Source: Paenibacillus sp. FSL R5-0766 (lineage in GTDB: Bacteria; Bacillota; Bacilli; Paenibacillales; Paenibacillaceae). From it: DNA of 64,000 nucleotides. Shown in pieces: positions 17,068 to 26,027 of the stretch. How positions within the stretch are numbered: position 1 is the stretch's first letter; each line of letters begins with the position of its first letter. A program made the translations under genes and the position numbers. A model generated the notes under the pieces. The model did no database searches. It saw only the letters and a list, made by a program, of their open reading frames with translations, and was not told the DNA's origin. The DNA lies in assembly GCF_037971845.1 (NCBI RefSeq), contig NZ_CP150227.1:1612001-1676000 (forward strand). The letters are read 5' to 3'.

Positions 17068-18285
17068 TTGATTGTACTGAAGGTTGTTCTGGTTTCAAAG
17101 GATAGAGATTACATTAGCGCCTGGCTTGATTATGTACAGGGAAATTCGTCTGGTCTTCATGTGCGTTTCACGGCATTCTCCCAAGGGGATTCGTTCAAGG
17201 ATCACATGAAAGAGCAAGAAGGTCGAGAATTACCGGATCTGGTTATTGCAGAACCGGAGTTTCTGAATGACTGGCTGAATAACGGGGGAGAAGGTTCAGG
17301 TGTACCTTGGCTAATGCTTAGTGAAGGGATGGAAGAGGTGGATGAGGCCAAGCGGCTGATGAAATATCAACCCTTGCCTGCTTTGCTGGATGCTGTGATG
17401 CATGCTTGCCGGCAGCCACGCCGTAAGAAGGTTCACCATCCGGGGCAAGAGACTCTCTCCATCGGTGTAGTATCCGCTTCAGGTGGAAGTGGCAAAACGG
17501 CAGTGGCCCTGCATATGGCGAAGCAATTGGGACTTGCAGGATATGCTGTTCTCTATCTGAATCTGGAGACGCTGGACAGTACGCTCCCGTTTCTGGAAAA
17601 GGGACTCACTAGAAGTGGGCAGCGTCACCCGGATGCGGAGACGGGATTGTCCCGCCTGTTATACGATCTGAAGGTGGGCAGAAAGGAATCCGGTAAGCAG
17701 TTACAGGTGCAATCGAAGGGCATAGATGGATATGTGGTCCGGCATGAAGCACTGAAATCCGATGTGTTCTGGCCATTATCGAATCGGAAAGAACTGTTGC
17801 AAATGACTCGTGAGGATACGTCGAATCTGCTTCGTTATTTAACGGAATGTGGACAATATGACGTGTTAATTCTGGATGGGGATTCCGGTTGGGATGGGCG
17901 CAGTGAAGGGGTGCTGGATGCAGCAGATGCATTTGTCTGGCTGGTTGAGGATGATATATCTGCCATGCATCGATGGGGACAATGGTTACAGCATGCTGAG
18001 CGTACGAAGCCAGACCTGTACGAAAGTATGCTCGAGCGTTCACGCTTTGTGGTTAACAAATATCGGAATAATGTCGTCAATGCACTTCCACGGCCTGATC
18101 TGCATCTGGATGCAGTGTTGCCCTATATCCCTTCTTGGAAGCAACTCAGTCAGGAGGAAGTCATGCTTAGTTCTCCGATCTTCCAACGTGAAGTGAAGAG
18201 ATTATGTGCCTTGCTGGTACAAGATGGCGAAGAAGAATTGAAGCAGACGGGACGAATTCAGAAGCAGGATCGGTGGGCACTATGA
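17068..18285 (+). CDS. tadZ: TadZ/CpaE-like pilus localisation ATPase
   Basis: This is a ParA/MinD-superfamily protein that in Tad systems positions the pilus machine. It has 405 residues. Residues 1-115 form an atypical receiver-like domain (VVLVSKDRDYISAWLD to DAVMHACR) without the usual phospho-acceptor context. GVVSASGGSGKTAVALHMA is a P-loop lacking the deviant Walker A lysine of active ParA proteins (SGGSGKT rather than KGGxGKT), as seen in other TadZ proteins. VLILDGDSGWDG is the Walker B-like strand. The start is TTG 17068 after GGAAGGAG. It overlaps tadA by 4 bp and is first in the ten-gene Tad operon. Confidence 0.85.
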   Translation: MIVLKVVLVSKDRDYISAWLDYVQGNSSGLHVRFTAFSQGDSFKDHMKEQEGRELPDLVIAEPEFLNDWLNNGGEGSGVPWLMLSEGMEEVDEAKRLMKYQPLPALLDAVMHACRQPRRKKVHHPGQETLSIGVVSASGGSGKTAVALHMAKQLGLAGYAVLYLNLETLDSTLPFLEKGLTRSGQRHPDAETGLSRLLYDLKVGRKESGKQLQVQSKGIDGYVVRHEALKSDVFWPLSNRKELLQMTREDTSNLLRYLTECGQYDVLILDGDSGWDGRSEGVLDAADAFVWLVEDDISAMHRWGQWLQHAERTKPDLYESMLERSRFVVNKYRNNVVNALPRPDLHLDAVLPYIPSWKQLSQEEVMLSSPIFQREVKRLCALLVQDGEEELKQTGRIQKQDRWAL

Positions 18286-19586
18286 CGGATTCATCCAATA
18301 GAATACTGGATCGGGAAGAACAGTTTCAGATCATGCGCAGGGAAGTCAGGGCTGGCCTCGATCTAACCTCTTCCGCAGGAGATGATGAACTATGGCAGGG
18401 AATAGAACGCAAAGTTCTCACCGACCCCAAGCTGGATGATCTGACCTCAGGAGAGCGTCATACGCTGGTACAGCGATTGTTTGATTCCTTTCGTGGATTG
18501 GATATTTTGCAACCGCTTGTAGATCATCCCGATATTACGGAAATTATGATCAATAGTCACAAGGAGATTTTTGTGGAGCAGGAAGGTGAAGTCAGCCAGA
18601 TCACCCTTGAATTTGAGTCGAGGGAACGACTCGAGGATATTATCCAGATGATTGTGTCCGGGGTAAACCGGATTGTGAATGAGTCTTCTCCAATCGTAGA
18701 TGCCCGTTTAAAGGATGGTTCGCGGGTTAATATCGTGTTGCCTCCTATTGCCTTGAAAGGCCCCACAATGACGATTCGTAAATTCCCCAGTGAACCGATG
18801 AAGATGTCCGATCTGATTGAAAAGGGAGCCCTGCATGAAGAAGCGGCAGAATTATTGCAGCAGTTGGTAAGGAGCAAATACAACATCTTCATTGGAGGTG
18901 GGACCGGATCGGGAAAAACGACCTTTCTGAACGCATTATCACAGTTCATCCCTGCCGATGAGCGGATTATTACCATTGAGGATTCGGCTGAGTTACAGAT
19001 TGTCACGGTACCCAATCTGGTATCACTGGAAACGCGGAATGCAAACACTGAAGGCAAGGGACAGATATCTATTCGGGATCTGATCAAATCTTCCTTACGG
19101 ATGCGTCCAAACCGGATTGTGATTGGGGAAGTCAGGGGCGCAGAAGCGCTGGATATGTTACAGGCCATGAACACTGGCCACGATGGATCATTGTCTACAG
19201 GGCACGCAAACACGATTTCCGACATGATCAGCAGACTTGAAACGATGGTGCTCAGCGGTGCGGATCTTCCGATTGTGGTTGTACGGCAGCAGATTAGTTC
19301 AGCAATCGATATTTTTGTACATCTGTCCCGGCTACGAGATCGTTCACGGCGGGTGACTGAGATTAGTGAAGTGATTGGCATGCAGGACGGTGAGGTTATG
19401 CTGAATCCACTGTTTCGTTTCCAGGAACAAGAAGAGTGTGAAGGCAAAATTATTGGCGGGTTAGTGCAGGTTGGAAAGTTGAATCAGGTGGATAAAATTC
19501 AGATGGCTGGGCTTGGGGAATGGCTAGATGAATACATAGAACAATATAGTGTTGAAACAGATTCATCAGATAACAACGTGAATTAA
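18282..19586 (+). CDS. tadA: Tad pilus assembly ATPase TadA/CpaF
   Basis: This is the secretion-type hexameric ATPase that powers Flp pilus assembly, 434 residues. The N-terminal helical domain (to residue 110) leads into LDILQPLVDHPDITEIMIN, typical of CpaF. The motor has Walker A GGGTGSGKTTFLNAL, the Asp box around IITIEDSAELQI, Walker B NRIVIGEVRGAEALDML and the His box MNTGHDGSLSTGHANT. The start is ATG 18282, overlapping the tadZ stop in ATGA form; upstream in-frame codons lie inside tadZ and are not family sequence. Confidence 0.95.
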   Translation: MTDSSNRILDREEQFQIMRREVRAGLDLTSSAGDDELWQGIERKVLTDPKLDDLTSGERHTLVQRLFDSFRGLDILQPLVDHPDITEIMINSHKEIFVEQEGEVSQITLEFESRERLEDIIQMIVSGVNRIVNESSPIVDARLKDGSRVNIVLPPIALKGPTMTIRKFPSEPMKMSDLIEKGALHEEAAELLQQLVRSKYNIFIGGGTGSGKTTFLNALSQFIPADERIITIEDSAELQIVTVPNLVSLETRNANTEGKGQISIRDLIKSSLRMRPNRIVIGEVRGAEALDMLQAMNTGHDGSLSTGHANTISDMISRLETMVLSGADLPIVVVRQQISSAIDIFVHLSRLRDRSRRVTEISEVIGMQDGEVMLNPLFRFQEQEECEGKIIGGLVQVGKLNQVDKIQMAGLGEWLDEYIEQYSVETDSSDNNVN

Positions 19587-19608
19587 AGACATTGGAAGGT
19601 GATTACTG

Positions 19609-20370
19609 TTGGGTGAAGCCAGACAGATGTTGACGGATTACACCGTATATACGCTTTCCCGGAGACAACGAATGGTCTGTATGCTGATTAGTGGTCTGCT
19701 GTTTTTTGGCATCGGAATTCTGTTCTACCATCACTGGTTGGCTGGAGCGATCCTGGCTGCGGGTTGCATATGGGTGCCAAAACATTGGACTAAAGTGCTG
19801 TTGGAACGAAAAAGAATGACACTCAGTTTACATTTTAAGCAAGCATTATATGCATTATCTTCGGCACTGGCCGCAGGAAAATCGGTGGAAAATGGATTCA
19901 AGGAATCCGTGGAGGATCTGCGGATGTTGAACCCGGAAGCCGATACTGACCTGATTCGTGAGTTCACGATCTTGCGGACACGGATGGAGTATGGACAACC
20001 AATCGAAGAGGCACTACAGGATTTTTCGGATCGGGCGCAGATTGAAGATATTACGAACTTTGCAGATGTGTTCATTACGTGCAAACGAACTGGCGGGGAT
20101 CTGGTTGAGGTTGTGCGTCGTACCTCTGCGGTGATTGGTGAGAAGTTGGACATTCAGCAGGATATTATGGTCGCGGTATCGCAGAAAAAGTTCGAATCAA
20201 AGGTGATGTTTGCCGCTCCATTTATTTTTCTGATATTCCTCAATCTGACCGCCAAGGACTTTATGGAGCCGTTATATAGCGGGATGGGGTACCTCATCTC
20301 TAGTGGAGCATTGGTAGTACTCGCCTGCTGTTATCTGTGGATTAATCGCATTATGGATATCAAAGTATAA
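19609..20370 (+). CDS. tadB: Tad inner-membrane platform protein TadB
   Basis: This T2SSF-type membrane platform protein has 253 residues. Two hydrophobic segments near residues 25-60 precede the cytoplasmic helical T2SF domain (LHFKQALYALSSALAAGKSVENGFKE, YGQPIEEALQDFSDRAQIEDITNFADVFITCKRTGGDLVEVVRR), and two more membrane segments end it. The start is TTG 19609, preceded by GGAAGGTGAT. It follows tadA by 22 bp and precedes tadC by 12 bp. Confidence 0.92.
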   Translation: MGEARQMLTDYTVYTLSRRQRMVCMLISGLLFFGIGILFYHHWLAGAILAAGCIWVPKHWTKVLLERKRMTLSLHFKQALYALSSALAAGKSVENGFKESVEDLRMLNPEADTDLIREFTILRTRMEYGQPIEEALQDFSDRAQIEDITNFADVFITCKRTGGDLVEVVRRTSAVIGEKLDIQQDIMVAVSQKKFESKVMFAAPFIFLIFLNLTAKDFMEPLYSGMGYLISSGALVVLACCYLWINRIMDIKV

Positions 20371-20382
20371 GGAGCTGAAACG

Positions 20383-21252
20383 ATGCTGCTTCCCGTTATA
20401 GTCGCAGGGATGCTCGGAGCGGGATGGCTGGTGCTGGATCGAACCCGGGGGCAGACCTACCGGCATCTGCGCAAGCTGGATATGGAAGGATTACGACTGA
20501 AAAAATTGCATGGTCCCTTCCTGTTTATATTGGACAAGTTCGAGATTGGACGCAGATTGCCAGTGCTCATGTTTCGAATGCAACATGCCATTCAGAAAAT
20601 GTACGGCATACAGCACAGCGGAGAGAAAACGATGCTGTATTGCGCTGAAATGTTGACTTATACATGGCTCATGCTGCTGGTGGGCTGCCTGTTATCACTC
20701 GTTGGAGATATGGGCATCGGAGGTATGGTGGGTGGGCTCGCGCTCGGTGCAGCGTTGCCTTTTGCGCTCTACAAAGACCTCAATACAAAGGTGCAGCGAA
20801 GAGACCAGGATATTCTTATGGAACTGCCTGAGCTGCTGAACCGAATTGTACTGCTGGTTGGCGCAGGGGAGACCGTGCAACGTGCTATCGTTCACTGTGT
20901 CACAAGCCAGGGGGAACGGGATCATCCGCTGTACAACGAACTCAGAAAGACGGTGGGAGATTGGAATAATGGTTACTCGTTTCAACAATCATTTGAACAG
21001 TTCAGTCGCCGCTGCGGTGTACAGGAAGTGACGATTTTTACGACAACAGTGCTACTGAATTTCCGGCGTGGGGGAGGTGACTTTGTATTGGCGCTGCGGG
21101 ATCTGTCACATGTGTTGTGGGAGAAACGCAAGGCTGTCAGTCGGGCGAAGGGAGAACAGGCTTCTTCCAAACTGGTGTTTCCGATGGTACTGATCTTTTT
21201 TACGATTGTGGTCATGATCGGGGCACCTGCTTTTATGATGATGAATATGTAG
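20383..21252 (+). CDS. tadC: Tad inner-membrane platform protein TadC
   Basis: This is the second platform protein, 289 residues, with the same T2SF logic as TadB. It has a short N-terminal membrane segment, a central hydrophobic pair (residues 85-130), the helical domain LMELPELLNRIVLLVGAGETVQRAIVHCV and FEQFSRRCGVQEVTIFTTTVLLNFRRGGGDFVLALRDLSH, and a C-terminal anchor ending PAFMMMNM. AAGGAGC precedes ATG 20383. TadB and TadC probably form a heteromeric platform for TadA. Confidence 0.9.
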   Translation: MLLPVIVAGMLGAGWLVLDRTRGQTYRHLRKLDMEGLRLKKLHGPFLFILDKFEIGRRLPVLMFRMQHAIQKMYGIQHSGEKTMLYCAEMLTYTWLMLLVGCLLSLVGDMGIGGMVGGLALGAALPFALYKDLNTKVQRRDQDILMELPELLNRIVLLVGAGETVQRAIVHCVTSQGERDHPLYNELRKTVGDWNNGYSFQQSFEQFSRRCGVQEVTIFTTTVLLNFRRGGGDFVLALRDLSHVLWEKRKAVSRAKGEQASSKLVFPMVLIFFTIVVMIGAPAFMMMNM

Positions 21253-21263
21253 GAGGAATTGGG

Positions 21264-21455
21264 ATGATGGAAGTATTGAAGAACAAGGTAAATGTATTTT
21301 GGGAGGAAGAGGACGGACTCGGCACGTTGGAGCTGATTCTGATTATCGGGGTTATTATCATTATTGCTTTGATTTTTAAAGACCAAATAACGGCACTAAT
21401 CAAGTCTCTTCTTAGCAAAGTGGATACAAAAAGTAATGAATTTTTCCCGGGTTAA
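21264..21455 (+). CDS. flp: Flp1-type type IVb pilin
   Basis: This is the predicted major pilin of the Tad system, 63 residues. A short charged leader ends in glycine (WEEEDG), followed by LGTLELILIIGVIIIIALIF, a hydrophobic helix with glutamate at +5 if cleavage follows the glycine of EDG, as prepilin peptidase requires. The short hydrophilic tail, KDQITALIKSLLSKVDTKSNEFFPG, fits Flp pilins. The gene is set by AGGAGG at 21251-21256 and ATG 21264 (or 21267). It overlaps tadE by 20 bp. Only one pilin gene is present. Confidence 0.9.
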   Translation: MMEVLKNKVNVFWEEEDGLGTLELILIIGVIIIIALIFKDQITALIKSLLSKVDTKSNEFFPG

Positions 21456-22113
21456 CAGGCTGAAGAAGGAAGAAGGGAGCTTCACCGTTGAAGCCTCCCT
21501 GATCTTCCCTGTCGTGCTGTTTATTCTTGTGTTGTTGCTCTTCTTTACCATGTACATGTATCAAAAGACATTCTTGAATCAACATGCTTATGCAGCTTCC
21601 GAACGTGCAGCCTATAGCTGGGAAAACAGCCACAAACAGGCGATGACGGGTGAATTTGTCGCTGGAGAACATGACAATCTGTACTGGAGACTGATGGACG
21701 ATCGTATGCTTGGAGCGCTGTTTGGCTGGGCGGGAGCGGATAATCAGGTTAGCGTTTCTATACCTGCTGGTGAAGGCGGAAATCTCTCGGAACAGAAATT
21801 ATCACAAGCGGTGCAACATATGCCCTCAGCTATGAAAGGAACGATTGAGTATCAGAATTCTCTGATTCAGCGGAAAATAACAACCAAGCTGGAACAAGTA
21901 ATTTCTTTGCCTCTTCCTTCTTTTTTGTTCGATTCAGGTAACCGTGTCCTCACTCAAGGATCGTCCGCAGTTGTTGAACCGGTTGAATTCATTCGAACGG
22001 TAGATCTGGTCCGTTATTACGCAGCCAAGTTTAAAGGCAAAGGCGGTGCGGCGACCAGTACAGCGGCAGAAGCCGGACAGGTTGTGCAGCATTTTGGCAA
22101 AAGCAAAAAGTGA
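21436..22113 (+). CDS. tadE: TadE-like minor pseudopilin
   Basis: This 225-residue protein has a cytoplasmic leader followed by the TadE motif EEGSFTVEASLIFPVVLFILVLLLFFTMYMY, where glutamate lies at the pseudopilin +5 position. The large extracytoplasmic domain carries NQHAYAASERAAYSWENS, common in Firmicute TadE-like proteins. The start is ATG 21436 inside the pilin 3' end, indicating translational coupling. It is expected to be processed by the prepilin peptidase encoded at 25392. Confidence 0.85.
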   Translation: MNFSRVNRLKKEEGSFTVEASLIFPVVLFILVLLLFFTMYMYQKTFLNQHAYAASERAAYSWENSHKQAMTGEFVAGEHDNLYWRLMDDRMLGALFGWAGADNQVSVSIPAGEGGNLSEQKLSQAVQHMPSAMKGTIEYQNSLIQRKITTKLEQVISLPLPSFLFDSGNRVLTQGSSAVVEPVEFIRTVDLVRYYAAKFKGKGGAATSTAAEAGQVVQHFGKSKK

Positions 22114-22132
22114 GAAAAGGAGGAGGGCGGAG

Positions 22133-24322
22133 CTGTTTAGAAAAAAAGACGGTGAGTCGGGAGCCGTAACCCTTTTTTTAATATTAATATTGGCCGGAGT
22201 TTATATGTTTGTCGCAATATTTATTGATTACGCTCGTATAGTGGCATTCAAGGTGCAGACCGAACGCATGACTCATGCTGCGATGAGATCCGTCATGTCA
22301 GCCTATGACACATCACTCCGGGAGTATGGTTTATTCGGGTATGGGGACAGCAGTGGGGATGCAATTATGGCTAAAGTGTTGAATGATAGCGTAAAGCCTT
22401 CAGCTGTAAAAGATGGATTTCCCATTCTGGATATCCAGTGGGATACAACTTCGCTGAGCATGGAGCGTGAACTGGGCAGATACGATATATTTAATCGCCA
22501 GATTCAGGAGGATATGAAGTATCGGGCTCCGGTTGATTTTACCCTTGAAGTGATCAATCGGTTCAAACCGATATCAGACGAGATGAAGGAAGCTGCACAC
22601 ACGGTAGACTTGCTGAAAAAATTACAGAAGTTATATGACAAACGTGAAGAATTACTGGATGAAGCCATTGCTAATCAGACGGAATCCGCGGAGAAACTGA
22701 AGAATCTTCCGAAGTTGATCATGGACCCGCCTTCACCGGCCATCTATGAAGAGATGCTGGAAGATACACCAGAGACAGCTGCCGAGGCAGCTGCACGTTA
22801 TGCAGATTATCTGAACAAGAAACAGGCGGATGAGGGACTGCCGTTCAGAGAGCAACAATACATATTGGAACTGGCTCGTTATCGGACTGGTGTTGGTAAT
22901 GTGGTGACAGGCATCAGCATGATCATACAGCCCGCGTTACAGGCCCATCAAACGAAGCTGGAGGAAGCGCAGTCCAAAATCGAAGAAGCACGCAAGATTA
23001 ATGAGGAAATGAAACGTGTGATCGCGGAGGGGGAGAACCGTTCGCAGAATGCGAGCTATGACAACGTTGGCAACTCGAATTTGCCTGGGACGAGTCCTGC
23101 ATCTACTGGATCAGGCACTGAAGCTAAAAGTACACGTTCTCTTGCTTCGGAGCTTGTGAGGGCAGATAGCCTATTTGATCAATTGAAGGCGCGGGTTGTT
23201 TCACAGAATTCGGACTTTTCTAACGTCAGAAGAGACAACATGGAATTGAATAATCAGCTTCGCAGCGTTACGGCCATGAGCGGTGTTCCGATTAAACCGG
23301 CGGTCAGACAGGCAAGTCAGGTTACGGAACGATATATGGACACCTATGTACGTAGCGGTCCTGCCAATCTCATCCTCCAAAGTAAGCAGCAGCTGGAGAG
23401 TGGTCGTGGGTCGGATGCCCAGCGCAAAGCAAATGACAAAGAATCCAAAGGGAAATTGAAGGAAGTCAAACGAATCTTGTCGCAGATTAAGAATGGAAGT
23501 TCGGGTTCCATGGACGCTTTCAAACAGTTGGAGGAATATTACAACGCTAATATTTCTTTTAATGAGGCTAGTCGTGAGGAAGCCCAAAAGACAGAGATTG
23601 CGGGTGACCCCTACGACTCTGGTGGCGATGCCATGAAGGGAATGGATAGTTTGTTTGGCGGGATGTCCGATCTGCTGGACAGTCTTGGCGACGAATTATT
23701 TCAGAATGAATATGCTTTAGCCTATTTCAATTCCATGGATTTTGGTCAGTTATTTACCTGGACTGAAGGTGATGGAGATGCTGGTGATGTTTTCAAACTG
23801 GAGAATCAGGAACTGGAGTATATCGTCTACGGGTTTCATAATCCTTCGGGTAATATCGCTGCGGCATATGCGGAGATATTTGGGATGCGGCTGGCAATTC
23901 GGACGGCAGAAGGGTTAATTGAGCACAGCAAGCTTGGGAATCCACTTCTGGTATTATCGGCGGCAATCTTATATGGGATTACAAACGCCATCACGGATAT
24001 GGTGAAACTAGCAAAAGAGGGCAGTGTGGAATTGTCCAAGTATATCAAAGTCAAACTGACGTACAGGGACCATCTCCGATTGTTCCTATTGATGCATAGC
24101 AACAATGAACGCAAAATGTCCAGAATGCTGGCGCTAATTCGATTGAATACTGGTGTGAATCCAGATGAGAAACAGACGTATGCTTCGGGTAACATGCGTA
24201 GTAGCATCGAGTTGTGGTTTTTACCAGGGGTGGTTAGAAGCATAGGTGCAGTTATGGGTAGTGCGGACCAAGTTGAAGATGGACGATTTTTCATTGAGCG
24301 GAAGGCGGATTATTCCTATTGA
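22133..24322 (+). CDS. Large TadG-like pilus-associated protein, probable CTG start
   Basis: This protein of about 729 residues has one N-terminal membrane segment (ESGAVTLFLILILAGVYMFVAIFIDYARI) and a long extracellular part. The N-terminus and early region (TERMTHAAMRSVMSAYDTSLREYGLFGY) match TadG/TadE-like proteins of Firmicutes. Residues 150-430 are charged and heptad-like, probably coiled coil. A second hydrophobic stretch (LLVLSAAILYGITNAITDMVKLAK) is near residue 620. No ATG, GTG or TTG lies at the right place: a doubled AGGAGGAGGG (22118-22127) points to CTG 22133. An upstream ATG at 22046 lies within tadE and has no ribosome binding site. It may cap or anchor the pilus. The exact role is unknown. 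Confidence 0.78.
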   Translation: MFRKKDGESGAVTLFLILILAGVYMFVAIFIDYARIVAFKVQTERMTHAAMRSVMSAYDTSLREYGLFGYGDSSGDAIMAKVLNDSVKPSAVKDGFPILDIQWDTTSLSMERELGRYDIFNRQIQEDMKYRAPVDFTLEVINRFKPISDEMKEAAHTVDLLKKLQKLYDKREELLDEAIANQTESAEKLKNLPKLIMDPPSPAIYEEMLEDTPETAAEAAARYADYLNKKQADEGLPFREQQYILELARYRTGVGNVVTGISMIIQPALQAHQTKLEEAQSKIEEARKINEEMKRVIAEGENRSQNASYDNVGNSNLPGTSPASTGSGTEAKSTRSLASELVRADSLFDQLKARVVSQNSDFSNVRRDNMELNNQLRSVTAMSGVPIKPAVRQASQVTERYMDTYVRSGPANLILQSKQQLESGRGSDAQRKANDKESKGKLKEVKRILSQIKNGSSGSMDAFKQLEEYYNANISFNEASREEAQKTEIAGDPYDSGGDAMKGMDSLFGGMSDLLDSLGDELFQNEYALAYFNSMDFGQLFTWTEGDGDAGDVFKLENQELEYIVYGFHNPSGNIAAAYAEIFGMRLAIRTAEGLIEHSKLGNPLLVLSAAILYGITNAITDMVKLAKEGSVELSKYIKVKLTYRDHLRLFLLMHSNNERKMSRMLALIRLNTGVNPDEKQTYASGNMRSSIELWFLPGVVRSIGAVMGSADQVEDGRFFIERKADYSY

Positions 24323-24351
24323 ATGATCAGGATCGTTTCGGTGGAGGGATT

Positions 24352-25383
24352 ATGGATAAGCAGCAACATTATGAAAAAGAAAGCGCACAAAAGCAGATTC
24401 GTTTAACACGAATAATCAGATTGCAGCGTTTGAAGTCTCTCAAAAAGCAGATATGTTCTCCAAAAAAGGAACAGGGTAGCATGGTTCTGGAAGCTTCACT
24501 GGTGTTACCTGTCTTTCTATTCTTTATCATGTTTCTCATCTTCATAGTGCAAATGACTCTAATCTCCACAGCGTTACAGAGCACGGCGGGTGAAGCGGTG
24601 AAGCAATTGTCAACGAAAATATATCCCGTTTCGCTTGCATTCACACCTTCTGATTCTGCCGGCGGAGAAGGTTCAGGAGGGGGCTGGAAGATACCAGAGT
24701 TATCACTGACGGAATGGGCAGAAGGTTATGCTTCTTCTCTACCCGAGCCTTTAAGTGATTGGGTACGTTCAGCGGCGGCCAGTGGTGAACAGCCACTACA
24801 GGAGATCAAAACATCCGTCTTGGAAACCGTACTTGATCCCACGGTAAAACCGCTGCTTCAGCCTTTTATCGAGCCAACGCTGCTTAATATGGAACGTGTT
24901 CATGTGAATGGTATTTCGATACCTGATCTCAAAAACAAAACAAATCCATATTTCCGACTTGAACTGAGTTATGAATTGCCTATAAAAGTCCCCTTTCTCA
25001 GTAAACCGCTTCGGATTCAGGCTGCTGCGGCAGAACGGGTATGGATTGGAGATACCGGAGAAGGATCAGATGGCAGCGCAGGGGACGGGGATACTGCGGG
25101 TTCAGCAACGGTACTGTCGAAGCCTGCCCCGGCATACATAGGCAACAATGCAACGATTAAGGTGAAGGTAGAACCAGGAGCGACAGCCAACTTAACGATA
25201 TTTTACAAGTCAGGTGAAAGTTCTGCGAAGCACATTGGCTGGGCCACCGCAGATGAGAATGGAATTATTGAATGGACCTGGTTTGTTGGTACTCGGACAA
25301 CAGAAGGAACATGGAGTTTTGTTGTCGAGACAGGGGACGGTGCCAAGACGGAGACTACGTTTAACGTGGCCTCCAGAAAATAA
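24352..25383 (+). CDS. Second TadE-like protein with C-terminal beta domain
   Basis: This 343-residue protein has a basic leader and KEQGSMVLEASLVLPVFLFFIMFLIFIVQM, the TadE-like processing site and helix. The middle is helical (PLLQPFIEPTLLNMERVHVNG). A Gly/Ser/Asp-rich linker near residue 245 leads to a C-terminal Ig-like beta domain (NATIKVKVEPGATANLTIFYKSGESS, ENGIIEWTWFVG, GTWSFVVETGDGAKTETTFNV). The start is ATG 24352 after GTGGAGGG; TTG 24319 is less likely. It could be a minor tip pilin or adhesin exposed by the pilus. Confidence 0.8.
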   Translation: MDKQQHYEKESAQKQIRLTRIIRLQRLKSLKKQICSPKKEQGSMVLEASLVLPVFLFFIMFLIFIVQMTLISTALQSTAGEAVKQLSTKIYPVSLAFTPSDSAGGEGSGGGWKIPELSLTEWAEGYASSLPEPLSDWVRSAAASGEQPLQEIKTSVLETVLDPTVKPLLQPFIEPTLLNMERVHVNGISIPDLKNKTNPYFRLELSYELPIKVPFLSKPLRIQAAAAERVWIGDTGEGSDGSAGDGDTAGSATVLSKPAPAYIGNNATIKVKVEPGATANLTIFYKSGESSAKHIGWATADENGIIEWTWFVGTRTTEGTWSFVVETGDGAKTETTFNVASRK

Positions 25384-25391
25384 GTGAGGAG

Positions 25392-25913
25392 ATGATGGAG
25401 GTGGAGTGGTTTTATATTGCCTGTTGCATATACGTTATTGCAGCTTTTATTACAGATATTCGTTCCATGAAAATTCCAAATCGATTGACTTTACCCGTGA
25501 CTGTTGCTGGCGTATTGGCCCATATCATATGGGGAGGTTGGGATGGTTTCTTGTTCTCAGCCGCTGGATTTGCAGCAGGTTTTGGCATTTTGTTTCTGAT
25601 GTATGCGATTGGAGCCGTAGGGGCAGGAGATGTGAAATTGTTTGGTGGGATTGGCGCATGGACGGGACTTGCTTTTGGCATTCATGTCATTATTTACTCC
25701 GTTTTGTACGCGGGCGCAATTGGTCTAGTGATACTTCTATTCCGAAAGGACTCAGCGAAACGGATTCGAGGCATGGCAGGCAATCTTGCGGGGTTCTTCA
25801 TGCTTGGTTCCCTCAAGCTGGTGAACAAGGAGAAGACATTGAAGTTTCCGTTTATGCTGGCGGTGTTACCTGGATTTATCACGGTGCTTGTCTCGGGACT
25901 TTTCCCTTTATAA
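25392..25913 (+). CDS. tadV: Prepilin peptidase (A24 family, TadV/CpaA)
   Basis: This is an aspartic membrane protease that cleaves and may methylate Flp prepilins, 173 residues with about six hydrophobic segments. The catalytic aspartates are D22 in FITDIRSMKIPN and D80 in GAGDVKLFGG. It has no N-terminal methyltransferase domain, as usual for TadV. GAGGAG precedes the start, with two consecutive ATGs (25392, 25395). Its last codons, SGLFPL and stop, lie within the first bases of a dispersed repeat, so the C-terminus may have been altered by that element. Confidence 0.92.
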   Translation: MMEVEWFYIACCIYVIAAFITDIRSMKIPNRLTLPVTVAGVLAHIIWGGWDGFLFSAAGFAAGFGILFLMYAIGAVGAGDVKLFGGIGAWTGLAFGIHVIIYSVLYAGAIGLVILLFRKDSAKRIRGMAGNLAGFFMLGSLKLVNKEKTLKFPFMLAVLPGFITVLVSGLFPL

Positions 25914-26006
25914 AAGGGAATCAAGAAAATCTGGGGATAACAGTGATCGGAAGGTTGTTCTGTCATCGAAGTTCCCAGTGTAACTTTCTTTAGTTGACCT
26001 AAATAA
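25892..26006 (+). repeat. Dispersed MITE-like element, family A, 5'-truncated copy
   Basis: The segment has the central hairpin (CCCTTTATAAAAGGG), CTGGGGATAACAG.GATCGGAAG and a decayed right inverted repeat (GTGTAAC..TTCTTTAGTTGA) of the elements at 44540, 51626 and 57194. The left half is missing. It starts within the last codons of tadV. Confidence 0.75.
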
Positions 26007-26027
26007 CAATGGAAAGAGAGGATTGGC

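Noticed and set aside
22046..22132. ATG 22046 as start of the TadG-like protein
   Set aside because: It lies within tadE, has no ribosome binding site and would add an arginine-rich segment unlike pilus proteins.
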